Source: Eggerthella timonensis (lineage in GTDB: Bacteria > Actinomycetota > Coriobacteriia > Coriobacteriales > Eggerthellaceae). From it: 64,000 nt of DNA. Every line of letters starts with the position of its first letter. The stretch's first letter is position 1. The position numbers were made by a program, and so were the translations under genes. Positions 63,465 through 64,000 of this stretch are shown in pieces. The notes beneath the pieces were generated by a model. It was not told where the DNA came from, searched no databases, and was given only the letters and a program-made list of their open reading frames with translations. Location: the NCBI RefSeq assembly GCF_900184265.1, contig NZ_FXXA01000002.1:1072734-1136733 (forward strand), written 5' to 3'.

Positions 63465-64000
63465 ATGAGCACGCTGCAACCGACCACCACCGAGCGTCTT
63501 CGAGCGATGGGCGCCGCGATCGGACCGGATGTCATCGCGCTGAGGAGGCGTTTCCACCGCCATCCCGAGCTGAGCGGCAAGGAGCGATGGACGTCCGACG
63601 AGCTGTGTGCGCAGCTCGATGAACTGGGCATTCCGTACCAGCGCGTGGCGGGCACGGGCGTGGTAGCGTCCATTGCGGGCACCGCGTCGGGCGGTTGGCG
63701 AAAGTGCGTTGCGTTGCGGGCCGACATCGATGCGCTTCCCGTGACCGAGCAGACGGGCGCGCCCTACGCCTCCGCGTGCCCGGGTATCATGCATGCCTGC
63801 GGCCATGATTGCCACATGGCCATGATGTTGGGTGCCGCGCGCCTGCTGAACGACCTGCGCGACGAGCTGCGCGGCGAGGTGCGCGTGCTGTTCCAGCCGG
63901 CCGAGGAGATTTCCATCGGCTCCACCATGATGATGGACGCCGGCGCCCTCGACGGGGTGGACGCCATCTTCGGCGCGCATATCTGGAGCGAGCTCGACGC
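63465..64000 (+). CDS. M20-family amidohydrolase/peptidase, C-terminus cut by window edge
   Basis: 178 residues visible from the ATG at 63465 (AAAGGA upstream). RRRFHRHPELSGKERWTSDEL (about 26-46), LRADIDALPVTEQTG and MHACGHDCHMAMMLGAA (about 106-122) are the metal-binding and catalytic motifs of the amidohydrolase branch (IAA-amino-acid hydrolase, hippurate hydrolase, carboxypeptidase Ss1). FQPAEEISIGSTMMMDAG completes the site. It should hydrolyse N-acyl amino acids or short amides. It begins 53 bp after dmsC and may be separate. Confidence 0.92.
   Translation, partial: MSTLQPTTTERLRAMGAAIGPDVIALRRRFHRHPELSGKERWTSDELCAQLDELGIPYQRVAGTGVVASIAGTASGGWRKCVALRADIDALPVTEQTGAPYASACPGIMHACGHDCHMAMMLGAARLLNDLRDELRGEVRVLFQPAEEISIGSTMMMDAGALDGVDAIFGAHIWSELD

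Noticed and set aside
1-64000. CRISPR array, rRNA/tRNA genes, prophage or insertion sequence
   Set aside because: No regularly spaced repeats, transposase, integrase or structural RNA genes were recognised on either strand.

Overview
The window is a GC-rich, densely coded stretch of an anaerobic actinobacterial chromosome. The closest fit is the Eggerthellaceae (Coriobacteriia, Eggerthella-like). I infer this from gene content, not from a search: several Tat-exported molybdopterin or flavin reductases sit next to membrane-embedded LuxR regulators, the anaerobic enzymes rubrerythrin and 2-oxoacid:ferredoxin oxidoreductase are present, three surface proteins carry LPxTG-type anchors, and no aerobic oxidase genes are seen. 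No rRNA, tRNA, CRISPR array, insertion sequence or prophage was recognised.

Layout. 1-3.3 kb: a Tat-secreted flavin reductase (cut by the left edge) divergent from a membrane LuxR regulator. 3.3-7.7 kb: a Sir2-Nudix pair, an Hsp20 gene behind a perfect CIRCE operator, a phosphodiesterase overlapping a secreted nuclease, and a haem membrane protein. 8-13.2 kb: a complete DMSO-reductase-type operon (catalytic subunit, FeS subunit, chaperone, membrane anchor). 13.3-16.8 kb: GntR-SPFH pair, carbonic anhydrase, a non-coding block, rubrerythrin. 16.9-20.3 kb: a second LuxR/flavin reductase pair. 20.4-31.2 kb: alkylsulfatase, a large anchored surface protein, a small helical protein, a MalT-type regulator and a frameshifted anchored repeat protein. 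31.4-40.8 kb: MacB-type ABC transporter, M18 aminopeptidase, Na+-symporter, IMP dehydrogenase. 40.9-45.7 kb: a third LuxR/flavin reductase pair and an anchored surface protein. 45.7-48.9 kb: LysR regulator, phenylacetate-CoA-ligase-like enzyme and a LysR effector domain lacking its HTH. 49.1-54.8 kb: a polysaccharide flippase and a 2-oxoacid:ferredoxin oxidoreductase operon. 55-56.3 kb: a PezAT/epsilon-zeta-type toxin-antitoxin. 56.3-63.4 kb: a fourth membrane LuxR divergent from a second DMSO reductase operon with two FeS subunits. An M20 peptidase runs off the right edge.

Two non-coding layers stand out. First, seven perfect copies of the 16-bp ParB-binding site parS (TGTTTCACGTGAAACA) lie between 4.8 and 51.1 kb, one inside the nuclease gene. 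This marks the window as a centromere region and suggests oriC is not far away, although neither dnaA nor parAB is in the window. Second, seven long inverted-repeat elements (about 140-200 bp, arms of 24-43 nt) occupy the larger intergenic gaps. Arms within an element match almost perfectly, but arms of different elements are unrelated; several share short loop motifs. I do not know a described family with these properties, and I regard them as the best candidate for something new here.

Respiration appears to be the main theme. Electrons are probably delivered from quinol through NrfD/DmsC-type anchors and FeS subunits to exported reductases, each set being controlled by its own membrane LuxR-type sensor. 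The substrates of the first molybdoenzyme and of the three flavin reductases cannot be read from sequence.
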